A stretch of DNA of 40,502 nt, from the NCBI GenBank assembly GCA_026461075.1, contig JAPJNH010000057.1, positions 1-40,502 of the forward strand. The letters run 5' to 3'. The DNA comes from Chitinophagales bacterium. Lineage in GTDB: Bacteria > Bacteroidota > Bacteroidia > Chitinophagales > CAIODY01. Below, in pieces: positions 15,627-24,393 of this stretch. The position numbers and the translations under genes were made by a program. Within the stretch, counting starts at the first letter, position 1. Each line of letters begins with the position of its first letter. The notes under the pieces are model-generated. The model searched no databases. It had not been told where the DNA came from and saw nothing but the letters and a program-made list of their open reading frames with translations.

Positions 15627-17051
15627 TTATTTAACGGTTGAGATTTTTAACATGTTTGTTGGGCCTTGTGCATGTGTTGGCATGGCGCCTGTGTTCACCA
15701 CGGTGTCACCTTCTTTGATCTTTTTGTTGTTTTTCAATATTTCTATTGAATAAGCAATCATATCATCGATGGCATTTAAATTCGGGAAGTAGTAAGATTG
15801 TTGTACACCCCAACATAAAGAACTCTGATTTACGAAAGATGGGCGATCTGTAAACAAGTAAATAGGACAATGTGGGCGAAAACTACTAATCATGAAGCCG
15901 GTATAGCCGCTCCTTGTATGTGCAATGATTGCATTCGCTTCTACATCATCTGCAATTTTGGCTGCGTTATAACAAAGCGCATCCGATAAGAATGTTGGTG
16001 AGTGTTTCTGTGGAATCAAATTTCTATTGTAGACACCTTCTTCCTTTTCCACTTCGTCAATGATCTTCTTCATGGTTTCTACAACCAAAACAGGATGCTT
16101 GCCGTTCGCGGTTTCACCACTAAGCATGACAGCGTCAGCACCTTCCCAAACGGCATTACTCACATCGGTGATATCTGCGCGGCTAGGTTTGGTGTTTTCC
16201 ATCATGGATTCCATCATTTGTGTGGCCATTATTACTGGCTTAGCACGATGAATACATTTTTTGATGATAGTACGTTGAATCAATGGTATTTTCTCCACTG
16301 GTAATTCTACACCAAGATCGCCACGGGCCACCATTACGCCATCGGCCTCCAAAATAATTTCTCGAAGGTATTCTAAGGCTTCTGGTTTTTCTATTTTGGC
16401 AATTACCTTGATGAAGCTATTTTGTTTTTCAATAATGTTTTTTAATTCGATGATATCGCTTGGCTTTCTAACAAATGAAAGGGCTACCCAATCCAAGTGA
16501 TGTTCGATAATAAAATCAAGATCTTTTAAGTCTTTCTCCGTTAAACAAGGGAGAGATATTTTTGTATTTGGTAAATTGATTCCTTTTTTAGAAGCAATCC
16601 TACCACCATAGGGGGCTAGAAGTGTTACACGCTCATTTTCGTGGTCGATTGCGATTACGCGCAATTCTATCTTTCCATCATCCACAAGAATCGTTTGACC
16701 CACTTCCACGTCGGCATGTAGGTTGTGATAACTTACATACAATTCTTCACGGGTTCCTAATTTTGGGATATGGGTAAAAGTTATCGTGTCGTTAGGTTGC
16801 AATTCTATTGCACCACCTTCGATTTCACCTACGCGAAGTTTTGGTCCTTGTAAGTCGCCTAGTATTGCAACATGGGTATCTAATTCGCGATTAATTTGAC
16901 GAATCAATTCAATCACACTTAAATGACTTTCATGAGTGCCGTGCGAAAAGTTTAGACGAAAAACGTTTACACCAGCCTTCACAAGGTTTGTTAAGTGTTC
17001 ATGTGTATTACATGCAGGTCCGACAGTTGCGACAATTTTAGTTTGAGACAT
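15627..17051 (-). CDS. pyk: Pyruvate kinase
   Basis: Pyruvate kinase, 474 residues, makes pyruvate and ATP from phosphoenolpyruvate and ADP. It begins SQTKIVATVGPACNTHEHLT. Active-site stretches are FRLNFSHGTHE, AILGDLQGPKLRVGE, DWVALSFVRKPSDI, KVIAKIEKPEALEYL, MVARGDLGVELPVEKIPLIQ, MATQMMESM and DAVMLSGETANGKHP. The C-terminal domain is present, so the enzyme is full length. It lies 6 nt after the argS stop in the same direction, so it is likely cotranscribed with argS and the thioesterase. Confidence 0.97.
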   Translation of the reverse strand: MSQTKIVATVGPACNTHEHLTNLVKAGVNVFRLNFSHGTHESHLSVIELIRQINRELDTHVAILGDLQGPKLRVGEIEGGAIELQPNDTITFTHIPKLGTREELYVSYHNLHADVEVGQTILVDDGKIELRVIAIDHENERVTLLAPYGGRIASKKGINLPNTKISLPCLTEKDLKDLDFIIEHHLDWVALSFVRKPSDIIELKNIIEKQNSFIKVIAKIEKPEALEYLREIILEADGVMVARGDLGVELPVEKIPLIQRTIIKKCIHRAKPVIMATQMMESMMENTKPSRADITDVSNAVWEGADAVMLSGETANGKHPVLVVETMKKIIDEVEKEEGVYNRNLIPQKHSPTFLSDALCYNAAKIADDVEANAIIAHTRSGYTGFMISSFRPHCPIYLFTDRPSFVNQSSLCWGVQQSYYFPNLNAIDDMIAYSIEILKNNKKIKEGDTVVNTGAMPTHAQGPTNMLKISTVK

Positions 17052-17057
17052 AGGGCA

Positions 17058-18836
17058 TTACATTTTGTTAGGCGCGTTAATGCCGATCAGGTGAAGCGTA
17101 TATTTAAGGACTTTAGCCGTGTAAGTTGCTAACGCAAGACGGAATTCCTTTTGTGTATTCTCTGCTTTTAATACTGAGTGTTCAGCATAGAAAGTATTGA
17201 ATGATTTAGCGATTTGATAAGCGTAGTTGGCAATAATTGCTGGACTCAGATTATCAGCGGCTTCTTTTATTTTATTGTTCAATTGTAACAAAGCCATTAC
17301 TAATTCTTTTTCCTCATTATTTAGGGAATGAGTCTCACTGAGATTAATAGAGGCATGCGAATTTTCATCATTCGCTTTTCTTAAAATGGATTGTATACGT
17401 GCGTGGGTGTATTGAACAAATGGTCCTGTGAATCCATGGAAATCGATACTTTCTTCTGGATTGAAGAGCATTTTCTTTTTAGGATCGATTTTCAACAAGA
17501 AAAATTTTAATGCACCTAAGCCAATATCATTATAAAGTTCTGATTTCTCTCGTTCCGAAAACCCTTGATCCTTACCTGCTGATTCAGTGATTGTTTTTGC
17601 ACTTTCAATCATTTCTTTCATTAAATCATCGGCATCAACAACGGTACCTTCACGGCTTTTCATTTTACCGGTAGGTAATTCTACCATTCCGTAGCTCATG
17701 TGGTAAATACCGTCAGCGTAAGGCTTGTTCAGCTTTTTGCAAATTAACTGCAACACTTTAAAATGATAATCTTGTTCGTTTCCAACCACATAAATTGATT
17801 GGTCGATATTGAAATCATCATATTTCTTCTGTGCGGTACCAATGTCCTGTGTGATATAAACGGAGGTGCCGTCGCTACGCTGCACTAGTTTTTGATCTAG
17901 GCCATCTGCGGTAAGGTCTATCCAAACGGAATTATCAGGCTTTTGAAAGAAAACACCTGATTCAAGACCTTCCTTGATAATATCTTTACCTAATAAATAG
18001 GTTTGTGATTCGTAGTACATTTTGTCGAAGCTTACACCCATTTTAGCATAAGTTTCGTTAAAGCCAGCATATACCCATTCATTCATGGTCTTCCAAAGTG
18101 TAAGCACAGCTTCGTTACCATCTTCCCAATCTCTCAACATGTTTTGCGCTTCGATAATAATCGGTGCTTGCGCTTTTGCTTCGTCTTCCGTTTTGCCTTC
18201 ACTTATTAGCTGAGCAATTTCTTTTTTGTAGGCTTGATCAAATAGCACATAATATTTACCCACTAAATGATCACCTTTCATACTAGCGCTGGCAGGGGTT
18301 TCTCCGTTACCGAATTTTTGCCAAGCGATCATACTTTTGCAAATATGGATGCCACGATCATTGATAAGGTTCGCCTTAATCACATGGTTTCCTGCAGCAC
18401 CTAGTATTTCTGCGATCGCATGCCCGAGAAGGTTGTTGCGAACATGCCCCAAGTGAAGCGGTTTATTTGTATTAGGAGAAGAGTATTCCACCATTACTCG
18501 TTTATCATTCGGAGTAATTTGATGAACCGATTCTTGATTGAATTTCGATTGAAATTGATTCAACCAAAATTCATCGGATAATGTGAGGTTAAGAAAACCT
18601 TTCACCACATTAAAATCTGCAAGAGTAGGGAGCTGTAACTTCAATTGATTTCCAATTGCAGTTGCAGTAGGCTCTGGTCCTAATTTGGAGAATTTAGTAA
18701 AAGGAAATACAACAATCGTACAATCACCTTTGAATTCAGGAGGTGTAGGATTCAATTGAATTGCATTAGCATCAATAGTCTGACCGAAAAGCGTTTGCGC
18801 CGCTGCGGCCACTTCATTTTTTATAAAGGACAACAT
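17058..18836 (-). CDS. argS: Arginine--tRNA ligase
   Basis: ArgRS, a class I synthetase of 592 residues from the ATG at 18836. The HIGH motif appears as HLGH (residues 128-131) in SSPNTNKPLHLGHVRNN. The KMSKS-like loop is seen in LPTGKMKSREGTVVDADDL. The N-terminal Add-1 domain and the C-terminal anticodon-binding helical domain (with SFNTFYAEHSVL) are present. A longer reading from a TTG at 18845 adds only three residues and would overlap the TACCTTTG box at 18843-18850, so the ATG is preferred. It follows glyS after 34 nt. Confidence 0.96.
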   Translation of the reverse strand: MLSFIKNEVAAAAQTLFGQTIDANAIQLNPTPPEFKGDCTIVVFPFTKFSKLGPEPTATAIGNQLKLQLPTLADFNVVKGFLNLTLSDEFWLNQFQSKFNQESVHQITPNDKRVMVEYSSPNTNKPLHLGHVRNNLLGHAIAEILGAAGNHVIKANLINDRGIHICKSMIAWQKFGNGETPASASMKGDHLVGKYYVLFDQAYKKEIAQLISEGKTEDEAKAQAPIIIEAQNMLRDWEDGNEAVLTLWKTMNEWVYAGFNETYAKMGVSFDKMYYESQTYLLGKDIIKEGLESGVFFQKPDNSVWIDLTADGLDQKLVQRSDGTSVYITQDIGTAQKKYDDFNIDQSIYVVGNEQDYHFKVLQLICKKLNKPYADGIYHMSYGMVELPTGKMKSREGTVVDADDLMKEMIESAKTITESAGKDQGFSEREKSELYNDIGLGALKFFLLKIDPKKKMLFNPEESIDFHGFTGPFVQYTHARIQSILRKANDENSHASINLSETHSLNNEEKELVMALLQLNNKIKEAADNLSPAIIANYAYQIAKSFNTFYAEHSVLKAENTQKEFRLALATYTAKVLKYTLHLIGINAPNKM

Positions 18837-18842
18837 ACGGCG

Positions 18843-18850
18843 CAAAGGTA
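18843..18850 (-). promoter_or_regulatory. -7-like box directly before argS
   Basis: On the minus strand TACCTTTG (18850 to 18843) fits TAnnTTTG exactly, and only six bases (CGCCGT) separate it from the ATG at 18836. No good TTTG lies 19-21 nt upstream, so the -33 part is weak. If used, transcription would start at or next to the ATG, giving argS its own nearly leaderless mRNA inside the glyS-argS run. Confidence 0.45.
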
Positions 18851-18870
18851 CAACGAAAGCAGTAAATAAT

Positions 18871-20343
18871 CTATAAAATCGGCATTCTAACGGCCTGGTC
18901 GATGATTTCTTTTAAAGAGGATGCTGGAACGCGTTCTTGCGTCATTTTATCACGGTCGCGGATGGTAACCGTGCCGTCCGTTAATGTTTGGTGATCTACG
19001 CACACGCAGAATGGAGTACCGATAGCATCCATACGACGGTAACGTTTACCAATTGTATCTTTTTCTTCATAGAAAATAGAGTGGAACGGACGTAATTCAT
19101 CCGCAATTTTACGAGCAGCTTCAGGTAAACCATCCTTTTTTAGAAGTGGTAAAATGGCAACTTTATAAGGAGCAATGATTGCAGGAAGGTGTAATACGGA
19201 ACGGCTATCGCTGGTTCCATCTTCTTTCGGAATGACCTGTTCTTCGAAGGCATTGCAAAGTGTTAATAGGAAAAGGCGATCCAAACCAACAGATGTTTCT
19301 ACAACGAAAGGAATATAATTGCCATAAGGCTTTCCTTCCTCGTTAAGATCGTTGTCGAAGTATTGAATTTTCTTTTTTGAGAATGTTTGATGTTGTTTCA
19401 AATCGAAGTCTGTACGACTATGAATTCCTTCTACTTCTTTGAAACCAAACGGGAAATTGAACTCGATATCTACGGCTGCATTTGCATAGTGTGCGAGTTT
19501 GGTGTGTTCTTTATAACGAAGCATAGAAGCGTCGATACCAAGGCTTTTGTGCCACGCCATACGCTTTTCACGCCAGTGATTATACCATTCCATTTCAGTT
19601 CCAGGGCGAACAAAGAATTGCATTTCCATTTGTTCGAATTCGCGCATACGGAAGATAAATTGACGCGCCACGATTTCATTACGGAAAGCTTTACCCACTT
19701 GTGCAATTCCAAAAGGAATCTTCATTCTTCCTGTTTTCTGAACGTTTAGGAAATTAACAAAAATTCCTTGAGCTGTTTCAGGACGAAGGTAAATGGTGTC
19801 AGAGTCTTCGCTAACGGAGCCCATTTGGGTGGAGAACATTAGATTGAACTGACGAACGTCTGTCCAATTGCTGGTTCCACTTAAAGGGCAAACAATATTG
19901 TGATCAATTAATAACTGGCGGAGTCCGGCAAAGTCAGCATTCGTTAAAAGGCTGTCCATAGAGGCAATTAACGCGTCGGCGGTAGCTTTATCACCAGCTG
20001 CTTCATATTGTGCTGCTTTATCTTCGATAATCACATCTACGCGATAACGTTTCTTACTGTCTTTATTGTCAACCATCGGGTCGTTGAAATTGTCAACGTG
20101 TCCGGATGCTTTCCAAATAGAGGGATGCATAAAAATGGCAGAATCGATTCCGACGATATTATCGTTCATTTGAACCATTGATTTCCACCAATAGTCGCGT
20201 AAATTTCTTCTTAGTTCTACGCCATATTGACCGTAGTCATATACCGCTGCAAGACCGTCATATAATTCACTACTTTGAAACACGAAGCCATATTCTTTTG
20301 TATGGCTGATAACCTGTTGAAACTTGTCGCTTTGATTTTCCAT
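18871..20343 (-). CDS. glyS: Glycine--tRNA ligase, dimeric type
   Basis: GlyRS of the single-chain (alpha-2) class II type, 490 residues, as found in Bacteroidota, eukaryotes and archaea rather than the GlyQ/GlyS type. It begins with ISHTKEYGFVFQSSELYDGL and AAVYDYGQYGVELRRNL. Motif 2 is near LRPETAQGIFVNFLN and FRNEIVARQFIFRMREFEQM. Motif 3 is ETSVGLDRLFLL. The C-terminal anticodon-binding domain starts at about residue 390 (APYKVAILPLLKKDGL). It starts 7 nt after the stop of the transporter gene upstream, in the same direction. Confidence 0.97.
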   Translation of the reverse strand: MENQSDKFQQVISHTKEYGFVFQSSELYDGLAAVYDYGQYGVELRRNLRDYWWKSMVQMNDNIVGIDSAIFMHPSIWKASGHVDNFNDPMVDNKDSKKRYRVDVIIEDKAAQYEAAGDKATADALIASMDSLLTNADFAGLRQLLIDHNIVCPLSGTSNWTDVRQFNLMFSTQMGSVSEDSDTIYLRPETAQGIFVNFLNVQKTGRMKIPFGIAQVGKAFRNEIVARQFIFRMREFEQMEMQFFVRPGTEMEWYNHWREKRMAWHKSLGIDASMLRYKEHTKLAHYANAAVDIEFNFPFGFKEVEGIHSRTDFDLKQHQTFSKKKIQYFDNDLNEEGKPYGNYIPFVVETSVGLDRLFLLTLCNAFEEQVIPKEDGTSDSRSVLHLPAIIAPYKVAILPLLKKDGLPEAARKIADELRPFHSIFYEEKDTIGKRYRRMDAIGTPFCVCVDHQTLTDGTVTIRDRDKMTQERVPASSLKEIIDQAVRMPIL

Positions 20344-20350
20344 TTATTTA

Positions 20351-20968
20351 TTACTTGAATCCTTTATAAATTAACACAACACCGAAGATAATCATCCCGA
20401 TTCCTAATACTTGTTGAATACGGTGAATTATCATTGGTGAAAGCCATTTTTTTAGCTTTTCTGCAAAATAGGCTTTGGCTATATCGGAGGCGTTTACCAT
20501 CAAAAGTATTCCGCCAAAATAAACGATTTTTTCAGCAGTTGTGAATCCTTCATTGGCTAAAACTCCTGCATTGGCTGTCCAGAAGAGGATTACACCTGGT
20601 GCAGTGAAATTGATCATAAACCCCTTTGCTAAATGCATCCAGTGGGTATTCTTTTTAATTTGAAGATGACTTTCATCCATTTTTGGTTTCTGCAACCAAA
20701 GGTAAAGTCCGTATCCAATTAAAATTAATCCTCCTAAGTTGTACACCCATTTGATTTTGTTGGTTATCAGTGTGGATGCGCCAAAATTACTTAGGAAAAT
20801 ATAGAACATGTCGCTAAGCGTAATACCTGCGATTAGGAATAGTGCAATTTTAAACCCTTTATTTAGGCTGGTATTAATGACTGTGAAAGCCACCGGTCCC
20901 ATAGACAGGATAAGAAACAATCCTGGTCCTATGCAACTCAATAAGGCTTGTAGTAAATTATCCTGCAT
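20351..20968 (-). CDS. LysE/RhtB-family exporter
   Basis: A 205-residue integral membrane protein of the LysE type, which exports amino acids or related small molecules. About six hydrophobic segments are visible. The first contains the family pattern GPGLFLILSMGPVAFTVINT followed by the small basic loop with LNKGFKIALFLIAGITLSD. A central polar loop (QKPKMDESHLQIKKNTHWM) separates the halves. The exact substrate cannot be read from sequence. It is first in the minus-strand run ending at the thioesterase, and glyS follows after 7 nt. The link to tRNA charging may be only positional. Confidence 0.82.
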   Translation of the reverse strand: MQDNLLQALLSCIGPGLFLILSMGPVAFTVINTSLNKGFKIALFLIAGITLSDMFYIFLSNFGASTLITNKIKWVYNLGGLILIGYGLYLWLQKPKMDESHLQIKKNTHWMHLAKGFMINFTAPGVILFWTANAGVLANEGFTTAEKIVYFGGILLMVNASDIAKAYFAEKLKKWLSPMIIHRIQQVLGIGMIIFGVVLIYKGFK

Positions 20969-21007
20969 TTTGACTAGAATTGGTGGGAAACGCTAAGATA
21001 ATCAATT

Positions 21008-21015
21008 CAAAATTA
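21008..21015 (-). promoter_or_regulatory. Possible -7 box for the LysE-glyS-argS-pyk run
   Basis: On minus, TAATTTTG (21015 to 21008) fits TAnnTTTG exactly and lies 39 nt before the ATG of the transporter gene. No clear -33 TTTG is present at the right spacing, so the call is weak. It lies in the 152-nt divergent gap that also holds the ispG start signals. Confidence 0.35.
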
Positions 21016-21108
21016 ACTAAGAATGAAAGGGCGCTAATTAGTGAAATATTAACAGCAAAGAACCATTATCTAATCTTGCTTGTATAAGGTGTTATTGATT
21101 TTGTTTAT

Positions 21109-21116
21109 TAATTTTA
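21109..21116 (+). promoter_or_regulatory. -7-like box directly before ispG
   Basis: TAATTTTA (21109-21116) differs from TAnnTTTG in the last base only and is followed by CGGT and then the ATG at 21121. No TTTG is found at the proper distance upstream. Initiation here would give a transcript that begins at the start codon or very close to it. Confidence 0.3.
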
Positions 21117-21120
21117 CGGT

Positions 21121-23106
21121 ATGCAATTATTTTCTCCGAATTATAAGCGTTTGATAACGCGTGAGGTTAAGGTTGGTAATCTTTCAATTGGTAATGGAAG
21201 TAGTATCAAAGTGCAAACGATGACTACGACAGATACGATGGACACTATCGCTACGGTAGAGCAAAGTATTCGTTGTATTGAAGCTGGAGCGGAATTGATA
21301 CGTATCACTGCGCCTAGTTTGAAGGAAGCGCAGAATTTGCAAGAGATTAAGAATGAATTGCGTAAGCGTGGTTATGAAACGCCTATTGTGGCAGATATTC
21401 ATTTTACACCGAATGCCGCAGAACTAGCTGCACGCATCATTGAAAAGGTTCGTGTTAATCCAGGGAATTATATTGATAAGAAGAAGTTTGAACAGTTGGA
21501 ATATTCCGATGCGGAGTATCAAGAAGAGATTGATCGTATTTATGAGCGTTTTTCTCCCTTAGTTAAGATTTGTAAAGAGCATGGAACAGCAATGCGAATT
21601 GGAACTAATCACGGTTCCTTAAGTGATCGTATTATGAGTAGATATGGAGATACGGCGCACGGCATGGTGGAAAGTGCTTTAGAGTTTCTTCGTGTGTGTA
21701 GAAATGAGTCGTTCCACAACATTGTATTATCGATGAAGAGTTCTAATCCGCAGGTAATGGTTCAGGCCTATCGTTTGTTGGTGGATAGAATGCAAGGTGA
21801 GTTTGGTGAATGTTATCCATTGCATTTGGGTGTGACGGAAGCGGGTGACGGAGAAGATGGTCGTATTAAATCAGCGATTGGAATAGGGGCTTTATTGGAA
21901 GATGGAATAGGCGACACCGTTCGTGTTTCGTTGACGGAGGACCCTGAATTTGAAATTCCTGTTTGTAAGGACTTGGTTTCAAAATATAATCAGGGCATTG
22001 CATTAACGGAGCGCGCTGTTCATCCTTCTAGCATTAATCCTTCTGAATACAAACGTAGAATTTCTAATTCTGTTGGAATGATTGGTGGTAAGCATGTGCC
22101 GGTTGCTTTTGCTGATTTTATGCATGTGGAGCATTTAACAAGAGAGTCGTTAAGTGGGGTGGGGTATAACTATGATGCAGCCACGGATAAATGGAATTTA
22201 AAGGATACAGCGACTGATTTTATTTATACAGGTAAACGTAGAATTCCTTTTGCGTTGCCAGGTACTTTGAAAGTTGTTTTAGATTTTGCAGAATGGCAAT
22301 TAGTAAAGGAGGAAAAGGGGTATTATCCTTTATTTCAATACCCGCAGCTGATTGCAGATGTTTCTGTATTAGATGCGCTTGAGTCTTTAGAATGTACTTT
22401 TGTTGCTATAGACACATTCGTTACGAAGACAAATCAGGTTGTTGCAGCACTTCAGTCAAAGAAGAATATTGTCTTGTGTTTATACAGTAGTTCGGAACAT
22501 GCCATGGCTTGCGTTAGAGATTTTGTGTTCGGTTTAGAAGCTTTAGGATATACAGGTCCGTTGGTATTGGTGGCAGAATCTTCTGCTAAATCAATTGATG
22601 CGCAATTGATAGATTTTAGCATAAATGCAGGTACTTTGTTTTTAGACGGAATAGGTGACGGCGTTTGGTTGATGAACGAACCAGGATCTTTGCAGAATTT
22701 ACAAATGAAGGGTCGAACGTATTTACCGGTAACGGATAATAATCAGTTCTTGAACAATACGTCTTTCTCCATACTTCAAGCAACTCGTACCCGTATTTCT
22801 AAGACAGAATATATTTCTTGTCCGAGTTGTGGACGAACATTATTCGACTTACAAGAAACGACTTCACGTATTCGCTCCGTTACCAATCATCTCAAAGGTG
22901 TTAAGATTGCGATTATGGGATGTATTGTGAACGGACCTGGTGAAATGGCAGATGCGGATTATGGATATGTAGGAAGTGGTCCGGGAAAGATTACGCTTTA
23001 CAAGAGTAAGGAGGTTGTTAAAAAAGGATTGTCTAGTGATATTGCTGTTCAGGAATTGATTCAGCTAATTAAGGATAATGGAGATTGGACAGAGCCTGTG
23101 AACTAG
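21121..23106 (+). CDS. ispG: 4-hydroxy-3-methylbut-2-enyl-diphosphate synthase, long form
   Basis: IspG (GcpE), 661 residues, converts MEcPP to HMBPP in the non-mevalonate isoprenoid pathway with a [4Fe-4S] cluster. The N-terminal TIM barrel has VQTMTTTDTMDTIATVEQSI, PIVADIHFTPNAAELAA and MRIGTNHGSLSDRIMSRYGD. The C-terminal domain has the cluster cysteines in SCPSCGRTLFDLQ (about 565-577) and MGCIVNGPGEMADADYGYVG (about 601-620). The roughly 360-residue E. coli form lacks the middle region (about 290-540). The extra domain is the insert known from Bacteroidota, Chlamydiae and plants. Its stop codon interlocks with that of the convergent gene in CTAG (23103-23106). Confidence 0.96.
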   Translation: MQLFSPNYKRLITREVKVGNLSIGNGSSIKVQTMTTTDTMDTIATVEQSIRCIEAGAELIRITAPSLKEAQNLQEIKNELRKRGYETPIVADIHFTPNAAELAARIIEKVRVNPGNYIDKKKFEQLEYSDAEYQEEIDRIYERFSPLVKICKEHGTAMRIGTNHGSLSDRIMSRYGDTAHGMVESALEFLRVCRNESFHNIVLSMKSSNPQVMVQAYRLLVDRMQGEFGECYPLHLGVTEAGDGEDGRIKSAIGIGALLEDGIGDTVRVSLTEDPEFEIPVCKDLVSKYNQGIALTERAVHPSSINPSEYKRRISNSVGMIGGKHVPVAFADFMHVEHLTRESLSGVGYNYDAATDKWNLKDTATDFIYTGKRRIPFALPGTLKVVLDFAEWQLVKEEKGYYPLFQYPQLIADVSVLDALESLECTFVAIDTFVTKTNQVVAALQSKKNIVLCLYSSSEHAMACVRDFVFGLEALGYTGPLVLVAESSAKSIDAQLIDFSINAGTLFLDGIGDGVWLMNEPGSLQNLQMKGRTYLPVTDNNQFLNNTSFSILQATRTRISKTEYISCPSCGRTLFDLQETTSRIRSVTNHLKGVKIAIMGCIVNGPGEMADADYGYVGSGPGKITLYKSKEVVKKGLSSDIAVQELIQLIKDNGDWTEPVN

Positions 23107-23711
23107 TAGGTGTCAAAGCCGATATGGTACTGACATAATTTTCCATCTTTGAAGTAATAGTCGCCAAACCATTTTTCATGGTTATATCTGGCTAAAAAAC
23201 GCCTGTTTTCGGTGTTCATCAACCAGTAGTTGTATACTAATGCTCCTTGATAGGTTGTTTTTTGGCGAGGTTCACCCAGTATTTTAAGGAGTTCATTTTC
23301 GGACATTCCTATTTTTATTCCGCGCGAGCTGATATATTGATCATCAGGAAATTTTACACAGCCTCGGCAGGGCATTTCACTAGCTACTTTGACACGTATT
23401 TCTGCCATGGCAAATTCATGTAAACCATACCCCGGATGGGTAAAAAGTTGCAGTCGTTCTGATTCGAGAGAGTTGGTGAAATCTGCGTAAGGGAAATCAA
23501 GCTCTTTGTGTCGGTAGAGACGTTTGCTGACGAAGTCGGTATCTTCTTCGAAATGTGCGATAACCGATTTCCAATGCAATAATGCTATACCGTTTACAGC
23601 GGTATCAGGGATAAAGGTCTTAGGGTTAAAAACTATTTCTTCTTGCTTCTCAGAAAGGGAGAAGAGGAAGGGTGTAAATAGAATGCACAATAGAATGCTT
23701 TGACGAAGCAT
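23103..23711 (-). CDS. Secreted protein with BamE/SmpA-like motif, function unknown
   Basis: A 202-residue protein with a hydrophobic N-terminus (LRQSILLCILFTPFLFSLS, about residues 2-20) that looks like a signal peptide, without a lipobox cysteine. Residues 131-150 read GIKIGMSENELLKILGEPRQ. This resembles the helix-turn of BamE/SmpA-like domains (I-GMs-eel-lGeP), followed by strands with VYNYWLMNTENRRFLA and WFGDYYFKDGKLCQYHIGF. A CRGC pair lies at 115-118. I do not recognise the family as a whole. The ATG overlaps the Nudix stop codon by one base (TAATG). It could be a periplasmic assembly or binding protein. Confidence 0.7.
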   Translation of the reverse strand: MLRQSILLCILFTPFLFSLSEKQEEIVFNPKTFIPDTAVNGIALLHWKSVIAHFEEDTDFVSKRLYRHKELDFPYADFTNSLESERLQLFTHPGYGLHEFAMAEIRVKVASEMPCRGCVKFPDDQYISSRGIKIGMSENELLKILGEPRQKTTYQGALVYNYWLMNTENRRFLARYNHEKWFGDYYFKDGKLCQYHIGFDTY

Positions 23712-24346
23712 TAATTAGCAATTTTGTCGAAGATAGGAAGCAGGTTTGTGTAGGTATTGGACGTATATTCATCGAGATTATCAGGGCTCACCCAACGAAT
23801 ATCTGTTATTTTTTCTTCTGCTTGAGGAACTAGTTTTTCTGCTTTTGAACTAGTCATTTCAAACCAATAGGTGGTTTTAAGAAAGCGTTCTTTTTCCTCT
23901 TTGTAAGCGTGGTACGTTGTTAGAATTGGTGCGCCAAGTTCTAAATTAACGAGTCCTGTTTCTTCTTTTACCTCGCGTATTGCTGTTTCTTCTGGCTTTT
24001 CACCATCGTCCGCCTTTCCTTTAGGAAGGTCCCATTTCCCTTTTCTGAAGATAAGCAGTATATCTTTTTCTTCATTTTTAACAATACCGCCCGCAGCCAT
24101 TATTTCTGTAAAGAGTTCTCGGAATGTTTTTTTGAAAGCTTCGAAATCGGCTGCATAAACTAACGCAAGTTGCAGGTGTTCGTCTTGATCGCAAATATTG
24201 AGAATTCGTGCGATATCTTCTTCTGTTTTGAATTTGCAATAAATATAGCTTTGGTAATGTTCAGCCGGTGGCATAAAATATTGTTCCTCGTCATTCGTAA
24301 GTATGAGAGGTTTCTGATTTACGTACACGGTAAAAGTTTCAGCCAT
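23711..24346 (-). CDS. Nudix hydrolase
   Basis: A 211-residue protein with a complete Nudix box at about residues 115-137: it begins GKADDGEKPEETAI and continues REVKEETGL, matching G-x5-E-x7-R-E-U-x-E-E-x-G-U. Such enzymes hydrolyse nucleoside diphosphates linked to another group. KGKWDLPKGK precedes the box. About 80 residues precede the Nudix fold, longer than minimal MutT, and may be a substrate domain. The start is the ATG at 24346; a TTG reading from 24364 would add six residues into the shared promoter gap with pyrE. The substrate cannot be assigned. Confidence 0.9.
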   Translation of the reverse strand: MAETFTVYVNQKPLILTNDEEQYFMPPAEHYQSYIYCKFKTEEDIARILNICDQDEHLQLALVYAADFEAFKKTFRELFTEIMAAGGIVKNEEKDILLIFRKGKWDLPKGKADDGEKPEETAIREVKEETGLVNLELGAPILTTYHAYKEEKERFLKTTYWFEMTSSKAEKLVPQAEEKITDIRWVSPDNLDEYTSNTYTNLLPIFDKIAN

Positions 24347-24357
24347 ATTGTTTGTTA

Positions 24358-24389
24358 TTTGCAAAGCTTAAGTCCATTTCGTTACTTTG
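24358..24389 (+). promoter_or_regulatory. Promoter directly before pyrE
   Basis: TTTG at 24358-24361 is followed after 21 nt by TACTTTG at 24383-24389, a -33/-7 pair with one base missing in the TAnnTTTG spacer. Only CATT separates the -7 box from the ATG at 24394, so the transcript should start at or next to the start codon. The 47-nt gap to the divergent Nudix gene leaves little room for other control sites. Confidence 0.6.
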
Positions 24390-24393
24390 CATT

